Origin: Ruminococcaceae bacterium UBA1320
GTDB taxonomy: Bacteria > Bacillota > Clostridia > Oscillospirales > Ethanoligenentaceae
Assembly: GCA_002306975.1 (NCBI GenBank)
Contig: DBTI01000235.1
Location: 1-6,442 of the forward strand
DNA length: 6,442 bases
Direction: 5' to 3'
Positions 5,416 through 6,442 of the stretch are shown here, one piece after another. The notes under the pieces were generated by a model that did not search any database, was not told the DNA's origin, and saw only the letters and a list, made by a program, of their open reading frames with translations. The translations under genes were made by a program, and so were the position numbers. Within the stretch, counting starts at the first letter, position 1. Each line of letters opens with the position of its first letter.

Positions 5416-6090
5416 ATGAATTACAAGGTTATCAGCTTTGATATCTTTCAAACTCTGGTTGATGTGAATAAGCGCATTCCTGATATTTGGCGGGCGATTT
5501 TAAAAGAAGAATTTTCAAATGACAAAGCAGAGCAAGGCTCAAGAGCAATTTTAGGGATGTACCCTTCCATTTATGAAAAGGCTGTGAGCGCTGAAAAGTT
5601 TGAAACAATGGAAGAGGTTTATTCAAAGTGCGTAGAAAAGGCAATGAATGAGCTAAACTTCGCTGTTTCACCCAAAGACGTTTTATATCATCTCATGTAT
5701 CAGCACTCTAAAGCTCCTTTTTACAGCGAGGTCTGTGACTGCATAAAAAAGCTGCACCGAAATTACAAAATCGTCCTTTCAAGCGATTCCAACCATCTGA
5801 TGGTAGATGAACTGATCGGCAAAATAGAGCATGACAAAGCCTTTATCTCCGATGATTTAAAAAGCTATAAAGGAAACGTGAACGGCGGCTTTTTTGATTC
5901 TGTAATAACAGATCTAAAAGTTGAACCAAAGTCGATAATCCATATAGGCGACAGCACAGCCGACGTGATCGGCGCGCATAGAGCGGGCATTACAAGCTGC
6001 TGGTTAAACAGGGATAACAGAAAATGGAACTGCGACATAACGCCCGATTATATCATTACAAATCTGAATGAATTAACGGATATTTTATAG
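5416..6090 (+). CDS. HAD-superfamily hydrolase
   Basis: Cytoplasmic 224-residue protein with the HAD (haloacid dehalogenase-like) motifs: motif I SFDIFQTLVD with nucleophile D9 and T13; an alpha-helical cap at about 16-100; motif II Ser at 122/123 in IVLSSDSN; motif III probably K152 in SYKG; and motif IV GDSTADV (178-184) with D179 and D183. Two residues after the nucleophile, where phosphatases carry the acid/base Asp, there is Phe (D-I-F). This resembles the DxFGT-type or dehalogenase-like members, so phosphatase activity cannot be assumed. The substrate is unknown. AAGGAG (5406-5411) lies four bases before the ATG. The gene follows the kinase by 44 bases with no terminator between, so it may be read from both the operon and its own promoter. 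Codon use is more AT-rich than in the operon (33-40% G+C in two sampled lines). Confidence 0.88.
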   Translation: MNYKVISFDIFQTLVDVNKRIPDIWRAILKEEFSNDKAEQGSRAILGMYPSIYEKAVSAEKFETMEEVYSKCVEKAMNELNFAVSPKDVLYHLMYQHSKAPFYSEVCDCIKKLHRNYKIVLSSDSNHLMVDELIGKIEHDKAFISDDLKSYKGNVNGGFFDSVITDLKVEPKSIIHIGDSTADVIGAHRAGITSCWLNRDNRKWNCDITPDYIITNLNELTDIL

Positions 6091-6134
6091 GGAAGCAATT
6101 TATATATAACTATGATAAATATTTAAATAATTAC

Positions 6135-6171
6135 ACTATTCTGTTGTATAATTAAGTACAGTCACAATAGT
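6135..6171 (+). promoter_or_regulatory. Probable promoter of the serine hydrolase gene inside an imperfect palindrome
   Basis: A perfect TATAAT lies at 6147-6152, with at best a poor -35 (TTTAAA at 6122-6127, 19-base spacer). The arms ACTATT (6135-6140) and AATAGT (6166-6171) are symmetric about 6153, with further partial matches inside (TG 6142-6143 with CA 6163-6164). A palindrome over a -10 is where a repressor would bind. In DNA this AT-rich, short repeats arise easily, so the operator part is tentative. No G+C-rich terminator for the HAD gene is visible in 6091-6134. Confidence 0.4.
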
Positions 6172-6234
6172 AAAATAAAGCGAACTGGTTAATAGTGATT
6201 ACATGAAATATGGGCAAGTTATTGGAGGATGTCA

Positions 6235-6442
6235 ATGATGAATATTAATTTAAATGAATACTTTAAAAAACAAAAAAAATTTAATGGAAATGTATTGTTA
6301 TCAAAAAATAATGAAATTATATTTAATGAATCATATGGATATTCAAATAAGGAAAAAGGAATAAAAAATACACCTCAAACAAAATTCATGATTGGCTCTA
6401 TGACAAAGGCAATAACTGCATTATGTATTATGCAGTTATCAG
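6235..6442 (+). CDS. Beta-lactamase-like serine hydrolase (class C / PBP4* family), N-terminal part
   Basis: The window holds the first 69 codons; the gene runs off the right edge. The start is ATG 6235 or the adjacent 6238, six or nine bases after GGAGG (6224-6228); an in-frame ATG at 6229 touches the site and is too close. The family signature is IGSMTKAITALCIMQL, with S55 and K58 forming the S-x-x-K catalytic pair of PF00144-type hydrolases. It is preceded by the common pattern GNVLLSKNNEIIFNESYGYS, an N-terminal beta strand region. No signal peptide or membrane segment precedes it, so it is probably cytoplasmic or released without Sec; many such proteins are esterases or peptidases rather than true beta-lactamases. 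G+C is about 21% by hand count over the last 202 bases, far below the neighbouring genes, suggesting acquisition from an AT-rich source. The Y-x-N and K-T-G motifs lie beyond the edge. Confidence 0.85.
   Translation, partial: MMNINLNEYFKKQKKFNGNVLLSKNNEIIFNESYGYSNKEKGIKNTPQTKFMIGSMTKAITALCIMQLS

Noticed and set aside
1..6442. CRISPR array, tRNA, rRNA or insertion sequence
   Set aside because: No regularly spaced repeats, no cloverleaf-like segments, and no transposase motifs or terminal inverted repeats with target duplications were seen by eye.

Overview
The window looks like part of a chromosome from a Gram-positive, Firmicutes-type bacterium, most likely a clostridial lineage. The basis is strong GGAGG-type ribosome binding sites, a TTG start, a ComEA-like protein, and an OmpR-type regulator grouped with a BcrAB-type ABC transporter and its kinase. 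Species cannot be named from sequence alone. Most of the window is roughly 40-53% G+C by hand count of sampled lines. The last ~350 bases are far more AT-rich, and the final gene is about 21% G+C.

Layout. Positions 1-752 (minus strand) hold the N-terminal 250 codons of asparaginyl-tRNA synthetase (asnS), which runs off the left edge. Divergent promoters in 753-938 serve asnS (leftward) and a membrane-anchored ComEA-like helix-hairpin-helix protein (939-1469, rightward), which ends at a strong intrinsic terminator (1477-1508). The stretch 1509-1886 has no convincing gene. It holds a start-less zinc-ribbon-like reading frame and small hairpins leading into an extended -10 promoter.

The core is a four-gene signalling and transport cassette, 1949-5371: OmpR-family response regulator, BcrA-like ABC ATPase, ABC-2 type six-helix permease, and a short histidine kinase with one membrane helix. 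The ATPase and permease genes overlap by 8 bases and the kinase follows after 18 bases. The regulator is separated from the ATPase by a 107-base gap containing tandem 11-bp direct repeats next to a -10-like element, as expected of a site for an OmpR-type regulator. The simplest reading, by family analogy, is a cell-envelope stress or peptide-antibiotic sensing and resistance module: the kinase, perhaps reading the transporter, phosphorylates the regulator, which switches on the transporter and kinase genes. The substrate is unknown.

Downstream are a HAD-superfamily hydrolase (5416-6090), with its own extended -10 promoter sharing a 14-base block with the regulator promoter, and the 5' end of a class C beta-lactamase-like serine hydrolase (6235 to the right edge) in very AT-rich DNA that may have been acquired. 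I see no RNA gene, CRISPR array, insertion sequence or clearly new system. The most useful leads are the regulator operator, the leader hairpin of the regulator gene, and the composition break at the right end.
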